Counted from the stretch's first letter, positions 1-11,384 are shown. The stretch is 64,000 bases of DNA from Platanthera guangdongensis (GCA_039583875.1 CM077166.1:77974564-78038563); one strand, 5' to 3'. Made by a program: numbers and translations. Notes: a model not told the origin generated them from the letters alone.

Positions 1-460
1 TTGAAGTTTTGCTGAGTGTCGACATAGCCTCCTAGTGTCGACACTTTTGATGTCGACAAAGTTCCTCTGGGTGTCGACACTGCTTCTAAGTGTCGACACT
101 TGTACTTTAGACATTTCTTTATTGTATGTCGACACTTGTACTTTAGACATTTCTTTATTGTGTGTCGACACTGCCTGTATGTGTCGACACTTTCCTTCTG
201 GTGTCGACTTTGCCTTCCCAGTGTCAACACAATTACTCCAAGTGTCGGCACAGCTTCTCTGGGTGTCGACACAGGCCTCCTTAAGTGTCGACACTTTTCT
301 TCTAGGTGTCGACACATGGACTTAGAAACTTTTCCTGCAAACTTGCAGTTACTTAACCTGCACAAATAAACTCAAAGCACATCAAATACATCTTGATGTA
401 TATCATTGAGTAGGGTGAGGCTTCTTCAAATCAGGTACATATATTTCAATGTACCCAACA
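1..460 (-). repeat. Element C 3' LTR, partial (cut by window edge)
   Basis: On the minus strand the LTR opens at 460 with TGTTGGGTAC and continues past base 1. It matches the start of the 5' LTR (37190-37641) almost base for base, including the run of GTGTCGACAC palindromes at 1-320. It has one extra copy of a roughly 35-bp unit near 110-160 and lacks a short palindrome-bearing segment present in the 5' copy. The remaining roughly 1.6 kb should lie to the left of the window. Short reading frames seen here are repeat translations, not genes. Confidence 0.93.
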
Positions 461-470
461 ATCTCCCCCT
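461..470 (-). other. Element C polypurine tract
   Basis: On the minus strand AGGGGGAGAT lies directly before the LTR start TGTTGGG. This is the plus-strand priming site of the retrotransposon and has the form seen in Sirevirus-type elements. The same ten bases precede the 3' LTRs of A and B. The 265 bp between it and the aORF stop at 736 is AT-rich untranslated sequence. Confidence 0.85.
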
Positions 471-735
471 ATTTGGAGAAGTCATAACCCTTAGTCAATG
501 ATATACACCATACATAACAAATTCTCAGTATGATGTAAAACAGTAAAACATGACAGGGTAAGAACATAAACATGTATAAACAGAACATGTATAGACAATT
601 ATCTCAGAACAATTAATGTATATAGATTGAACACATAACATTGTTCTTACTAATTCCAACATTCTCATTAATCAAAAGTTTACATAGAGTTTTAATGCAA
701 ATAATTACAATTTGTAAACTTAAGAAAAGGCTATC

Positions 736-2608
736 CTATGGCTGCTCTGGTTCCTTGATTACAATCCCCTTTCCAGATTGAATCTTTGCTTGAACTGTAG
801 CTTCAGTATCATTAGTAGCAGCAGGCTTCTTCCCTTTGAGATGTTTCTTTTTGAACTCTTCAGCCTTTATCTTCTGCCTTTCAAAATAGTGATAAGGCTT
901 GGGAAAATACTTGCTAGGCTCCTGTGATTAGGAGGTAGCTTTCCCAGTTTAGCCTTTCTTCTATATTGCACAATGGCCTCTTGCCTATTCTCATGTTTCC
1001 TCCACTCCAGATCAGAATACCATTTGCCTCTATCCAGGACATTGTCCTTAGCAGCCTTCCATGCAGTCAAAATGATATTCCTGGAAGTGGGGCTGCATTG
1101 TTCAAAATCAAGCCTTAATTCAGCTTGCTCTCTGAATCTTTTCTTAGATAATTGGGTCTCTTGTTCTTTTAACAGAGCCTATTGTTCTTTCAGTATTACC
1201 TCTGGCACAGGCTGGATAACTTTCTCTATGATGACATTCTGATTTCCCTCAAGAGGACTATACATAGACTGTATCTCTTGATGTATCATGTCAAAGTCTG
1301 GTGGAGGGAATATCACTTGAGCCACTTCAGCTTGCTCTCCTCCAAAGTATGCAGGATTGATTCCAGACTCTGCAACATTGTCATCATCACATAAGGGTAG
1401 ATATCCAAGGGTGGCTCTGATGGAATTGGAAATCCACTTTGCATGATCAGAGCCTGCCTTGACTAATACCCTCTCCCCCTTTATGACTTCTCTCTCTATA
1501 TGATCCCTCAGATCATCTTTCTGAAATCTTATCTATGTATTCAGATAGTTAACTCCATCTTTATAGAAAGGTTTTAACCTTTGGAGCTTGTCAGTAATTG
1601 CCTTCTGAGAATCTTCAATGGCAGTTTTCACAGCAGTGAGACTCTCTTGCAATTGCTTGTCAAATTCAGCTTTGGCAGTAGCACTTACTGCAGTCTGAGC
1701 AGTAGCTATATTCTTCATTTCAGTTACCATGGCATCATGAGAAGCTGTCAAATTATCATTCATCCTTATCTAGTTTTTCAGGACATATCCTTGCTTGACT
1801 TCTAGGTCATCAAGTTTTGTCTTTATTTTCTCTTGATGTGTGGCCAAATAGACTACTGCATTGCCTCCCTTATGGAAACAAACAGTCATTTCCTTCTTGT
1901 TAAGATTTACTTCAAATCTGATTGACTTGATGTCTTGTGCCAGATCAAATTGCAGGGATTTATTCCCTTCATCCACATATTTTTCTAGAGCTTGCCTTTG
2001 CTCATCCAACTTAATCTGTAAAGCCACCATCAGTGAACTGTAATCAATAGATGGGGTAGGTTGTGGAGCAATTGTCTGTAGGGCTTTCTTATAGTTCTGG
2101 CTCCTTCTCTTGAAGACTTGGAACTTCCTCTTCTTGGCTCTAACAGCCTCTTCATCCTCTGAAGCAGATGTGCTGACTATGTCCACTCTATCCTTAGGAC
2201 TGGGAGGTAACTCCTTCTCAGTCCTTTGTGGTTCCTCAGCATCCTTTGGCTTCTCAGTCTCTTGTGTAGCAGTTTCCTCTATAATCTCCATATGCTCCCC
2301 CTCAATAGTGATCTCCTCCCCCTCAGCAGCAGCTTTCTCTTTCTCAAAATCAGTTTGTAGAAGATCAGGGAACAACTCTTCTAATGTAAATTCCTATTGA
2401 GGAAGGGCTGGAGAATCTCTAATCTCATCAACCACTTTATCAGCAACAGATGTGTCCTCTATGACAACATCTTGTGCTGGAGGTTGTATCTGTGTTTGCT
2501 GATGAATATCAGGTAATAAATCAGTCAAAACTTCTTCCTCAATAGTGAAATCTAATTGATTAATTTCAGTGATTACCTCTAGTATGGTTTGAGTAGCTCT
2601 TTCACTCT
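736..2608 (-). pseudogene. Element C aORF, distal part (decayed)
   Basis: This is the C-terminal two thirds of the element C aORF, read from 2608 down to a stop at 736-738. It is collinear with residues from about 330 onward of the intact copy in element A (18100-20946): the acidic Ser/Glu/Pro-rich segment, the basic KRRSQNYKKAL stretch, a long predicted coiled coil, and a C-terminal Trp- and Lys-rich block ending in a GKGIVIKEP motif. In-frame stops lie near 2400, 1769 and 1531, and a frameshift lies near 930. Element D splits it from the next piece upstream, with ACTCT repeated on both sides. The function is unknown. The protein is not recognisably an envelope, since no hydrophobic segment is seen. 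Confidence 0.85.
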
Positions 2609-2980
2609 TGTTGAAGTTGGTGACCGGGCGGTCTGGCGGTCTGTCTTGGCGGGTTGAAGACCGCGCGGTCTGGCGGTTTGTCTCAGCCGGCTTGGAGACC
2701 GGGCGGTCTAGCGGTCTACCCTGGCAATCTCTATTTCTCTCTAGTGGTAGCCGTGCGGTTAGCCCTTCTGTCTAACCGCGTGGCTTGTGTGGTTTGTTTT
2801 GTATAGTCCGCTTAGTCCTATAAATTTTTAGTCCCACATCTCTTATTTGTATTCTTTCATCTCTCATCCATTCTATATAAGGGAGGGCATACCTTTGTAA
2901 TAGATATCTTTTTGGATAATAAAACTTTCAATTATTCAAAACTCTGACTTATTTTTGGTCGTTTGTTCGCTACTTTAACA
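2609..2980 (+). repeat. Element D 5' LTR
   Basis: The LTR begins TGTTGAAGTT and ends ACTTTAACA, matching 6705-7076. The first 110 bp hold three copies of a GC-rich palindrome of the form GACCG(G/C)GCGGTC, each followed by a short GCGGT echo, in the presumed U3. A TATATAA box lies at 2874-2880, so transcription should start roughly 30 bp further on, leaving a short R-U5. The body is pyrimidine-rich. Confidence 0.95.
2874..2880 (+). promoter_or_regulatory. Element D LTR TATA box
   Basis: TATATAA lies about 105 bp before the LTR end, in a context shared with the 3' LTR copy at 6970-6976. It is the only TATA-like site placed sensibly for a U3 promoter. Confidence 0.6.
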
Positions 2981-2992
2981 TGGTATCAGAGG
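2981..2992 (+). other. Element D primer binding site
   Basis: TGGTATCAGAGG starts on the base after the 5' LTR. It matches 11 of 12 bases of the common plant copia PBS that pairs with the 3' end of initiator tRNA-Met. Confidence 0.9.
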
Positions 2993-3451
2993 ACTCGATT
3001 TTCTCCTCCTGATTCTGTACACCCTCTCTAACCTTGCGGCCTGTCCCCGCGGCTTGTTTCTTCCGCCTGCTTGTGCCCTGTTCGTGCGGCTTCTTCTCTC
3101 CTTGTCGTTGCCCTTTGTGTGTGCGACCTCTTTATTTCTTCTTCATGTTGCGACCTATTTGCCTCCCAGCGGACTTTTCTCTGTTCGCGTGGTGTCTCTT
3201 TCTTCTGTTCGCGCGGGCTGATTTCTAGCCGCTCGACTTCTTTCCCTCTACTTGCTTCTGCGGCTTGGTCGTGGTTTTTTTTCTGGCCGCTGGTATCTAT
3301 CATCGTGACCGTTGCAGATCTCTTTCTCACTAACCGCTACGTTTTCTCTCTATTCGCGCGGGTTCTTCCTTGTTTTGGCGGCCTCTCTGCCTTTCTTCCT
3401 TTAGCCGCTCCTGCCTGTTAGTCGCCGCGACCTCCTGTTAAGTCGTGCGGC
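2993..3451 (+). other. Element D leader where gag should be
   Basis: About 460 bp separate the PBS from the first Met of pol. The stretch is C- and T-rich with many GCGG/CGCG words. It has no UBN2-like gag sequence and no CCHC zinc knuckle in any frame. A complete copia gag would need roughly 0.9-1.2 kb, so gag has been lost, probably by deletion. Confidence 0.7.
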
Positions 3452-6400
3452 TTGTGCTTCCCTCTTCTCCCCCTTATGGCTTTCATATCCTCCTCCAAGT
3501 CGTTCGCCTCGGTGGTCACGTCTTCTGGTCGTGCCCACGTTGTTACTCAAGGAAAATGGTTGATTGACACTGGTGCTACAAATCATATGACCGGCACTCT
3601 CCAGTGTTTTTCTCTCCTAGAAACACATGATCGGTTGCCCCCGGTTATTGTCGCTGACGGCTCTTCATCATCAGTCCATGGGACAGGGATAGTTCATGTC
3701 ACTCAGTCTCTTCACTTGGCGGATACTCTATACGTGCCCAAGTTCCCGTGCAACTTATTATCTATTACCTCTCTATGCAAGCAATTACAGTGTTCCGTCA
3801 CATTTACTTCTACTTCTTGCTCTTTTCAGGATCCGGACTCCCAATGGACGATTGCTACTGGGACTAAGAGTGGCGGCTTATACTTCCTGGACAACATTTC
3901 TGCTTTCTCCACCTTATCCTCCATATCCACAGATATTCTCCAACGGCATCTCCGCCTTGGTCATGCTCCTCCACGTCTTCTTCGTCAACTTCTGCCCCAA
4001 CTTCCTCCACACAGTCCTCCGCTCAACTGTGAGGCCTGTCAGCTTGGCAAGCATCACCGCTCCTCCTTCCCTCCAAAGCACGTTCGTGGATCTACCCGTC
4101 CATTTGATCTCATCCACTCTGATATTTGGGGTCCTTCACCTACTCTTACCATTGGTCGAGGTAGTTCATATTTTGTCACGTTCATTGATGATTTCTCTCG
4201 CTGTACGTGGGTATACCTGTTAAAAGATCGCTCTGAATTATTCTTTGTATGGACGTCCTTCTATCTCATGATCAAAACTCAGTTTAATGTTTCTATCAAA
4301 GTTTTTCGATCTGATAATGCCAAAGAATATATCAGTCATGACTTCTCTACATTCTGCATGCAAAATGGGATTATTCATCAAACTAGTTGTGTCTATACTT
4401 CACAGCAGAATGGTGTGCCAGAATGCAAAAACCGTCACTTCCTCGATGTCGCTCGCACCTTGATGACCCAGATGCATGTTCCTCGCTCCTATTGGGGCTA
4501 TGCTGTTCTCCTTGCCTGCTACCTTATCAATCACATTCCCTCCACGGTTCTCCATGTAAAAACCCCATTCTCCATTCTGTATCCTGGCAAAGAGCCGTTT
4601 CCTCTCCCTCTCCAAATCTTTGGATGCACTGCCTTTGTGCATGCCCCTTCGGCAACTAGTGATAAGCTCTCCCCTCGCTCCACCAAATGTGTCTTTCTGG
4701 GATACTCCACCACTCAGAAAGGCTATTGTTGCTTTGATCCCGTCCGTCATAAGCAGTTCGTCTCTGCTGACGTCACCTTCTTCGAGAATACCTCCTACTT
4801 TTCGGATGACTCCTCTCCTCTTCTCCCCGCTTCTGATTCTCCTGTCGTTCCCTTCGTTCCCTCGTCTCCTACTACGATCTCCACCCCTACACCGTCTCCA
4901 CCCACTCCTATTTCTCCACCACCGTCTCCCTCATCTCCGCCACCATCTCCCTCATCTCTGCCACCGTCGCTCTCTACTCCCGGGCCAGCTTTCTCTGCTA
5001 CGGATGCTCCGGATGCCGATGGACCCGCTGACCTGGATCTTCCTATAGCTCTTCGCAAAGGGGTGCGGACGTGCACCCTACACCCCCTTGCTGCTATTGT
5101 TTCATATAATCGTCTTACCCCTTCTCGCAGGGCATTTGCACTGGATATCTCTGCCACTGCCACACCCCGCTCCTACTAGGAGGCCCTTACTATTCCTCAT
5201 TGGAAGCTGGCCATGGATGAGGAAATAGCGACCCTAACTGAGCAGGGTACATGGACTCTTGTTCCTCCTCCCTTCGATACGGATGTTGTTGGCTGTCGCT
5301 GGGTCTTTGTGGTCAAATTTGGCCCAGACGTCACTGTGGATCGGTATAAGGCTCGCCTTGTTGCTAAGGGCTTTACTCAGACCTATGGGGTTGATTACTT
5401 TGACACATTCTCCCCCGTGGCTCGTCTCAGCACTATCCGGGTCCTTCTCTCTGTGGCGGTCAATAGGGATTGGCCGATTTCTCAGCTAGATGTCAAGAAT
5501 GCCTTCCTTTATGGTGATCTTCACGAGGCCGTTTACATGGAGCAACCTCCTGGGTATGTTACTCAGGGGGAGACACGAGTATGTCGGCTGAAGAAGGCAA
5601 TTTATGGCCTCAAGCAGAGCCCTCGAGCTTGGTTTGACAAGTTCAGAGGCATCGTTGCGGTCGTTGGTTTTATGCGAAGCTCTGCCGATCACTCTCTATT
5701 TATTCGCAAAACTCCTTCGGGGCTGGTTGTTCTTATTGTATACGTCGATGATATTCTTCTCACTGGCGATGACCATGAAGGGGTAGCCCTGACAAAGCGA
5801 CATCTTCGCCAACATCTGATCGCGAAAGATATGGGATCTCCAAAGTACTTTCTGGGGATCGAAATCTCTCGGAAGCCCGACTCCTTAGTTCTCTCTCAGC
5901 GTAAGTATGCCCTTGATCTTTTAAAAGAGGCAGGATTGACTTTAGCAAAACCTGCACGATGCCCCATGGCAACTGGAGAGGACAAAACCTAGACAGATGA
6001 TTCGCCTCCTCTTTCAGATAGTTCGCGGTACAGGCGTCTGGTTGGTAAGCTCATATATCTCACAGTGACCAGGCCCGACATTTCTTATGCTGTGGGCAAG
6101 GTGAGTCAATTCATGCAAGCACCTAGGGAGTGTCATCTACAGTCCGCCTTGCGGATCTTGGAGTATGTCAAAGCAGCGCCTGGGAAAGGATTACTTTTTC
6201 AGAAGAATGGTCATCTGAGGATTGAAGCATACTCAGATGCAAGTTATGCTGATGATAAAGGGGATCGCAAGTCAACCTCAGGTTTTTGCACCTTTGTTGG
6301 GGGAAATCTGGTGAGCTGGAAGAGCAAGAAGCAGTCTGTTGTCTCTAGGTCCAGTGCAGAAGCTGAGTATCGCAGTATGACGTCGACCACTTGTGAGTTA

Positions 6401-6697
6401 AAATGACTGCGGGCTCTCATGCTAGATTTAGGAGAGGTCTACAACCATCCTCTACCTATGTTCTGTGATAATAAGGCCGTCATATACATCTCCAAAAATC
6501 CAGTCTTCCATGAAAGAACAAAGCACATTGAGGTTGACTGTCATTTCATTCGTGAAGAGATCTTAAAGGAACAAATGTGCACTCCCTTTGTCACTTCTGA
6601 TAAAGAGCTGGCTGACATCTTCACCAAGCTAGTTTCCGCCTCGTTTCTTCATGTTTGTGACAAGCTGGGCATGATCGATATATATGCTCCAGCTTGA
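3452..6697 (+). pseudogene. pol: Element D pol (protease-integrase-RT-RNase H), three in-frame stops
   Basis: One reading frame spans the region, broken only by stops at 5177-5179 (TAG), 5990-5992 (TAG) and 6404-6406 (TGA). Residues below count from 3452. The aspartic protease DTG motif is at 39-41. The integrase HHCC zinc finger lies around 165-200, and the catalytic triad is D224, D288 and E324 with the classical 35-residue D-E gap. A proline/serine-rich linker follows. The RT YVDD box is at 5741-5752, and RNase H covers about 6230-6690. The codon after Met at 3452 is an arbitrary start, because gag is missing and a fused start would normally lie upstream. No frameshift was found, so decay is slight. 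The stops are each one transition from a sense codon, as expected if methylated cytosines were deaminated. Confidence 0.92.
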
Positions 6698-6704
6698 GGG
6701 GGAG
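6696..6704 (+). other. Element D polypurine tract
   Basis: GAGGGGGAG overlaps the pol stop codon region and abuts the 3' LTR. It is the expected plus-strand primer for reverse transcription. Confidence 0.85.
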
Positions 6705-7076
6705 TGTTGAAGTTGGTTACCGGGCGGTCTGGCGGTCTGTCTTGGCGGGTTAAAGACCGCACGGTCTGGCGGTTTGTCTCAGCCGGCTTGGAGACCGGGC
6801 GGTCTAGCGGTCTACCCTGGCAATCTCTCTTTCTCTCTGGTGGTAGCCGTGCGGTTAGCCCTTCTGTCTAACCGCGCGGCTTGTGCGTTTTGTTTTGTAT
6901 AGTCCGCTTAGTCCTGTAAATTTTTAGTCCCACATCTCTTATTTGTATTCTCTCATCTCTCCTCCATTCTATATAAGGGAGGGCATACCTTTGTAATAGA
7001 TATTTTTTTGGATAATAAAACTTTCAATTATTCAAAACTCTGGCTTGTTTTTGGTCGTTTGTTCGCTACTTTAACA
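6705..7076 (+). repeat. Element D 3' LTR
   Basis: It has the same 372 bp length as the 5' LTR, with about 14 substitutions and no length change by eye. The three GACCG-type palindromes and the TATATAA box are kept. It is followed at once by the second ACTCT target copy. Confidence 0.95.
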
Positions 7077-7081
7077 ACTCT

Positions 7082-7134
7082 CTAGTGGAGTTGGCTCTTC
7101 CACAAGTAGAGGCTCCCCCTGCAGTGGATCCAGG
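7082..7134 (-). pseudogene. Element C aORF, short middle piece between D and B
   Basis: Read on the minus strand this 53-bp remnant aligns with the part of the element A aORF around 19030-19082 (the GGGGGAGCCTC region). It joins the two larger C aORF pieces: its lower edge is the D target site ACTCT and its upper edge is the B target site CCAGG (7130-7134). It shows that B and D inserted independently into the same ORF, about 50 bp apart. Confidence 0.85.
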
Positions 7135-8660
7135 TGAAAGTCCACCTAGTGTCAACTACCTTCACCTATGGGGGGAATATGTGACTTGCGGTATTTTTGC
7201 GGAATTAAAATTGTACCTGCACAAGAAAACAAAACACCACAGCACAGAAAGGACACAGGCAAATTATAGTGGTTCCCCGATTTGGGTACATCCACTTTCC
7301 CCCTTCGACCTATCTCCCAACTAGGGATGACTCGGTCACTTCACCAACAGGATTGAAATCCAATCCTTGCACTAACGGAAGGAACTCTTCCACACGTAGG
7401 AGTCACCACTCCCACAACACGGGTTGCACCCAACTCTTACAACTAGGAACCAATGTTCCTTTACAACAAAAATGAAAATAGAATGTACAAGAAATACAAA
7501 CAACTTATGGAGACTAAGGTGTCCCTCTTCGTTCGATGACGTGATCTTGAAGTCAACGAAGAGTCCACAACCCTAGATCTCACTTGGAGAGAATCTCTCC
7601 CGAAACCGGCGGCGGCAAGAAGGGCGGCGGCTTGGTTCTCGGGATCGGCGACGACAACGGTGTGCGGCTGCTGTACTTTGGAGATTCAATCTTCGTAGCA
7701 AAGCTAGCAAGGTCTTCCAACGGTCACACTAGGATCGATCGTCTCGATCGATTCGGAAGGGGAATGTTTTCCCGATCAACGAATCAAGAGACAAGGGATC
7801 TCTGGTTAGACGCGTGAGACGCTGTGCTTGGCTGAGCTTCTGTCACCGGGAGATCTGGAAGCAACCACGATCAAAGCCGGCGATCTACAGGCACGAGCGG
7901 CGACAGCGGCGGCAGAGCGGATTTCGCGATCTATGTCACGTCGGCGGCTCGGCTTTTGTTTTTCAAAAATTGCTCTTCTTACTGTTCAAAAATACGCGAG
8001 TATTTATACAGTAGTATACCTCTTTATGACCGTTGTGGGTCCCACCAGAAGAAACCCTAAAACCGGTTCAAAATAGTGCCTTAACATTTGATCCGGTCCA
8101 GCGGGATCCAGAAAATCGCCCAAGTCAAAATCGGCGAGAATCGAAGGTGATTCTCGACGAGTCGGCGAGAATCAGCCAGTGATTCTCGACGATTCGGCGA
8201 GAATCACTAGTGATTCTCGTCGAATCACTTGATGATTCTCGACGATTATGACTTAGCGCCAGATTTGCATGCTTTGATGTAGCCGGATAGAGACGGCGAG
8301 AATCAGCCAGTGATTCTCGTCGATTGTTACTTAGACGATTTTTCGTCTTTCCACCCATGAGCTGCTCTTTGACCCATCCTTGCTCCTTGTCTGCTCTTGC
8401 ATTGTCGCAGCCCTGTACTTGAAGATAAGTACACTCCAATAGAGAGAGTACACGTAGGCCAACACATTGATCTGCTCAATGAGGGATTACGTCGCGCAGA
8501 CCCGTGTATATTGACCTACTGCACCTTGACATTGGTGTGTACTTAGCGTGGAATAACTGCAAGCACGACTTGAAGGATTTTATCAAATACATTGTGAATT
8601 CATCTTAGCTTGACAGGTGGCTTCCTCAAATCCAGGTAATTGTGGATACATTACCCAACA
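7135..8660 (-). repeat. Element B 3' LTR
   Basis: On the minus strand it starts at 8660 with TGTTGGGTAA and ends at 7135 with CTTTCA. It is 1526 bp against 1622 bp for the 5' copy; most of the difference is fewer palindrome units around 8131-8330. A minus-strand TATAAATAC box lies at 8000-8008. Near the LTR end (7175-7195) a G/C homopolymer sits between remnants of an inverted repeat that is better kept in the 5' LTR. Confidence 0.95.
8131..8330. repeat. CpG palindrome array in element B 3' LTR
   Basis: The half-sites GATTCTCG and CGAGAATC alternate with short CGA/CCGAAT centres, building several inverted repeats in tandem. Three or four full palindromes are present here, against more in the 5' LTR. 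The array lies upstream of the TATA box in the transcription direction, so it occupies U3. The core is unrelated to the GTGTCGACAC core of elements A and C. Confidence 0.85.
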
Positions 8661-8670
8661 ATCTCCCCCT
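8661..8670 (-). other. Element B polypurine tract
   Basis: On the minus strand AGGGGGAGAT directly precedes the 3' LTR start TGTTGGG, identical to the tracts of A and C. Confidence 0.85.
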
Positions 8671-8801
8671 ATTTGACGAAGCCAAAATCCTACTAGCTAA
8701 GATGAATACCATCATCCAGATAATATATACAGCATATAGAATTTAAAGATACGGCACAAGGAAATAAAGACAAACAGATCAAAGCTTGAGTCAATCATAA
8801 A

Positions 8802-8804
<3 letters not shown>

Positions 8805-8892
<88 letters not shown>
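8805..8892. repeat. (AT)44 microsatellite
   Basis: This is a pure 88-bp AT dinucleotide run between the B aORF stop and its 3' LTR. It yields an artefactual Tyr-Ile repeat frame on the minus strand, which is not a gene. Its purity suggests it is recent or still changing in length. Confidence 0.95.
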
Positions 8893-8894
<2 letters not shown>

Positions 8895-8966
8895 CCAAAA
8901 TTGTTCATATAACAATAAGAAAAGATAAATGTGTTCTTGAGAAAATGACAAGCTATAAATGTATGT

Positions 8967-10171
8967 CTATTTCTCTTTGGCTAGGTCATCCTTGTGTTTT
9001 TGAGCCAGGAACTTCTTTCTTTTCCTCTCAACGTACTCCTTGAGCTTTGGATTGTATCTGGGAGGAGGAGCTTTATCTGCCGTAGTGTTGGTCCTGAAGA
9101 AGATGTTCTGTTTAGCTTCATATGTCTTGTGCAGCTCCCACTCATGCTGGCTGTATACATCGTTCCGATTGATTTCCCCTTTTTTGTAGCTAAAACGTGT
9201 CCAAGATAATACTCTTTGATACCAGACTCCACTTTTCGTTCCTTACTTCATCCTCCTTCAATCTGATTTTCTTTTCAGCTTGCGTTTTCTTAGATGTCCC
9301 TTCTTGAGATTTTCTCTTGTCCCTAGCTTTTGCTAGGGCTCCTTGGTCAAACATGGCCATCAGTTTTGCTTTGGAGGTGGCCCTAGCAGCCCTTTGAGCA
9401 TCAGCTTCACTTAAAGGAACTTCTTCAGCACTTGCTCCCTCATCAGCCGCAGTATTATTTTCAGGAGCAGGATTACCCTCAGGATTTTCAGGGATATTGG
9501 TGCCTAGCACCTGTTTGAGCATCCACCAGCAACTGTCATAAACATATATGTTTGACTGTTCAAAATTTTTGATTATGATTTCCTGAAGCTCGGCCATCTT
9601 AGCTGTATATTCTTGCTCCCCCTTTTTGGCTTCGACAGCAATGGAGTTTGCATAAGAATGCAGTGACTCATCAATGTGCTTTGTAGTCTTGGAGAACTCG
9701 GTAATCAAGGCTTGTTGATTGTTGTTAAGAGTCACCATGTTGGCATCAAATTTTTGAATGTTATTTGCTACTACATGAGCATTCTGATTAACTACTGCGA
9801 GAGTATCTGTGTTCTTTTTCAATCCGTCCATAAGAAGAGTTACAGCTTTGCCGGCTGCTGTATACTTGTCTTCAAACTTCTTTTCCATCAAATCCAGTTT
9901 GTGATTGATTTCCACAACGTTCTTGAGCATTAGATTCTCAGATTTCTTAATTCTTTTTAACATTTTATTTTGAGCTTGCTCAAAAGACGCTTTGAGCTCA
10001 TCCATGATACCTTGAATAACATTCACTGTGTGATTAGCTAGATCAGCTCGTAGTGGATGATCCTGAGGCATTCCTTGGCCTTGCTCTTCAGCAGATTCAC
10101 TTGTAGAGCTGGACACTAGCACAGTCTCTATAGGGGGAATACTTGCAGCCTCAGTAGATTTCTCGGAAGTA
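8967..10171 (-). pseudogene. Element B aORF, distal part, split by element A
   Basis: Read from the A insertion point (10171) down to a stop at 8967-8969. The frame continues directly from the proximal half at 23338 if A and one TSD copy are ignored, so A landed without other damage. The piece has a long helical, coiled-coil-prone stretch (about 9560-10030), an acidic Glu/Ala-rich part, then a Lys-rich region. One frameshift near 9190 separates it from the last 75 codons, whose Trp-Glu, PPRYNPK and Lys-rich motifs resemble the C-terminus of the element A aORF. Overall similarity to the A and C aORFs is low but collinear. The function is unknown. Confidence 0.8.
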
Positions 10172-10316
10172 TGTTGGGTACATTGGTCAAATGTACCTGA
10201 TTTGAAGAAGCCTCACCTAACTCAATGATATACATCATAATGTATTTGATGTTTGTTTGAGTTACTTGTGCAGGATAGGTATTCACTGGACTGAAGCTAA
10301 AAGTTTCTAAGTCCAT

Positions 10317-11254
10317 GTGTCGACACCCAGAGGGAAAGTGTCGACACTTGAGAAAGCTTGTGTCGACACCCAGACAAGCAGTGTCGACACTTGGAGTCAT
10401 TGTGTCGACACCTGGGATGAAGAGTCGACACCAGACAGAAAGTGTCGACACTTGGAGCTGTGTCGACACTCAGTGAAGACGTATACAGAAAAGCTGTGTT
10501 GACACTTAGCAGAAGTGTCGACACCTAGAAGAGCTGAGTCTACATCAGAAAGTGTCGACACTTGGAGTTGTGTCGACACTCAGCAAAATTCTGCAGAGAC
10601 TAAGGACAAGTGTCGACACTCAACACAATGTGTCGACACTCAATCAGCAGAGTCAACATATGAAGAATGTGTCGACACTCAGCACAATGTGTCGACACAC
10701 AAACAGAAGAATCAGTAATTGGAGTAAGTGTCGACACTCAACACAATGTGTCGACATTATGCAGAAGAGTCAACACTTGAAGAAAGTGTCGACACCCAGC
10801 ATAATGTGTCGACACTTAGTTGAAGAGTCTACACTTAAAGAAAGTGTCGACACAAGGAGCTGTGTCGACACTTAGCAAAGAACAGAAAAGTTTACAAAAT
10901 ATTCTAAGTACAAGTGTCGACACTAAGGGAATGTGTCGACACTCAGCTGAAGAAATAAAATTGAAGACTTGTGTCGACACCAAGAAGCAGTGTCGACACT
11001 TGACAGTTTCAACACATGAAGATGTGTCGACACAAAGAAGATGTGTCGACACTTAGAAGAATACAGTTAAAGAATGAAGAACAAGTACTTGTGTCGACAC
11101 TCAATTTCAGTGTCGACACATGCAGAAGAATCAGTGTCGAGACATACAAGGAATTGTGTCGACACCTTGTAGATTTATGTCGACACTTACACAGCATGTG
11201 TCGACACTTAGTCTATAAGTGTCGACACTTAAGAACAGAAAGTCTCGACACTAT
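10317..11254. repeat. GTGTCGACAC palindrome array in A 5' LTR
   Basis: About 30 exact TGTCGACAC cores and several one-base variants occur in about 940 bp. Neighbouring centres are mostly 17-22 bp apart at the start of the array and about 20 or 40 bp apart later, near multiples of two helical turns. Each unit is a perfect 10-bp palindrome with a central CpG inside a SalI site. Because the unit reads the same on both strands, all frames here give Val-Ser-Thr, Cys-Arg-His or Ser-Val-Asp repeats that are not proteins. Confidence 0.95.
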
Positions 11255-11384
11255 CTGACAGTTAGAGAATTTCAAGAAGTGACTGGTTGACATGACAGCT
11301 GCCGATCCAGCCGGTCTACAGCAACTGTCAGAGAAATCAGAAGTCTGTTATGAACCGGACCAGCCGGTTACCATGAAGGAAGCC

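Larger units (their letters stand above)
2609..7076 (+). mobile_element. Element D: gag-less Ty1/copia retrotransposon
   Basis: This is a complete 4.47-kb insertion with 372-bp LTRs at both ends (TG...CA) and the 5-bp target duplication ACTCT at 2604-2608 and 7077-7081. A tRNA-Met-type PBS directly abuts the 5' LTR. A GAGGGGGAG tract directly abuts the 3' LTR. Pol runs in one frame from protease to RNase H, but no gag is present. The short LTRs, zero-spaced PBS and different pol sequence place it in another copia lineage from A, B, C and E; which one cannot be fixed by eye. The LTRs differ at about 14 of 372 positions. Three in-frame stops make it non-coding today. Confidence 0.95.

Noticed and set aside
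8125..8439. 104-codon minus-strand frame rich in SRRI/DSRR repeats
   Set aside because: It is a translation of the B LTR palindrome array; the frame is not kept in the 5' LTR.
8712..8951. Minus-strand frame with a Tyr-Ile repeat
   Set aside because: It is a translation of the (AT)44 microsatellite.
10317..11254. Open frames of 60-130 codons with repeating VSTL, CRH and SVDT on both strands (also at 1-370, 17619-18085, 21393-22334, 29742-30197 and 36738-37550)
   Set aside because: They are translations of the GTGTCGACAC palindrome, which contains no stop in any frame. They lack conserved starts and change with every spacer.
10317..11254. CRISPR-like array (short palindromic repeats with spacers)
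   Set aside because: Spacers are only about 10-30 bp and similar to each other, the array is inside an LTR, there are no cas genes, and the DNA is plant nuclear.
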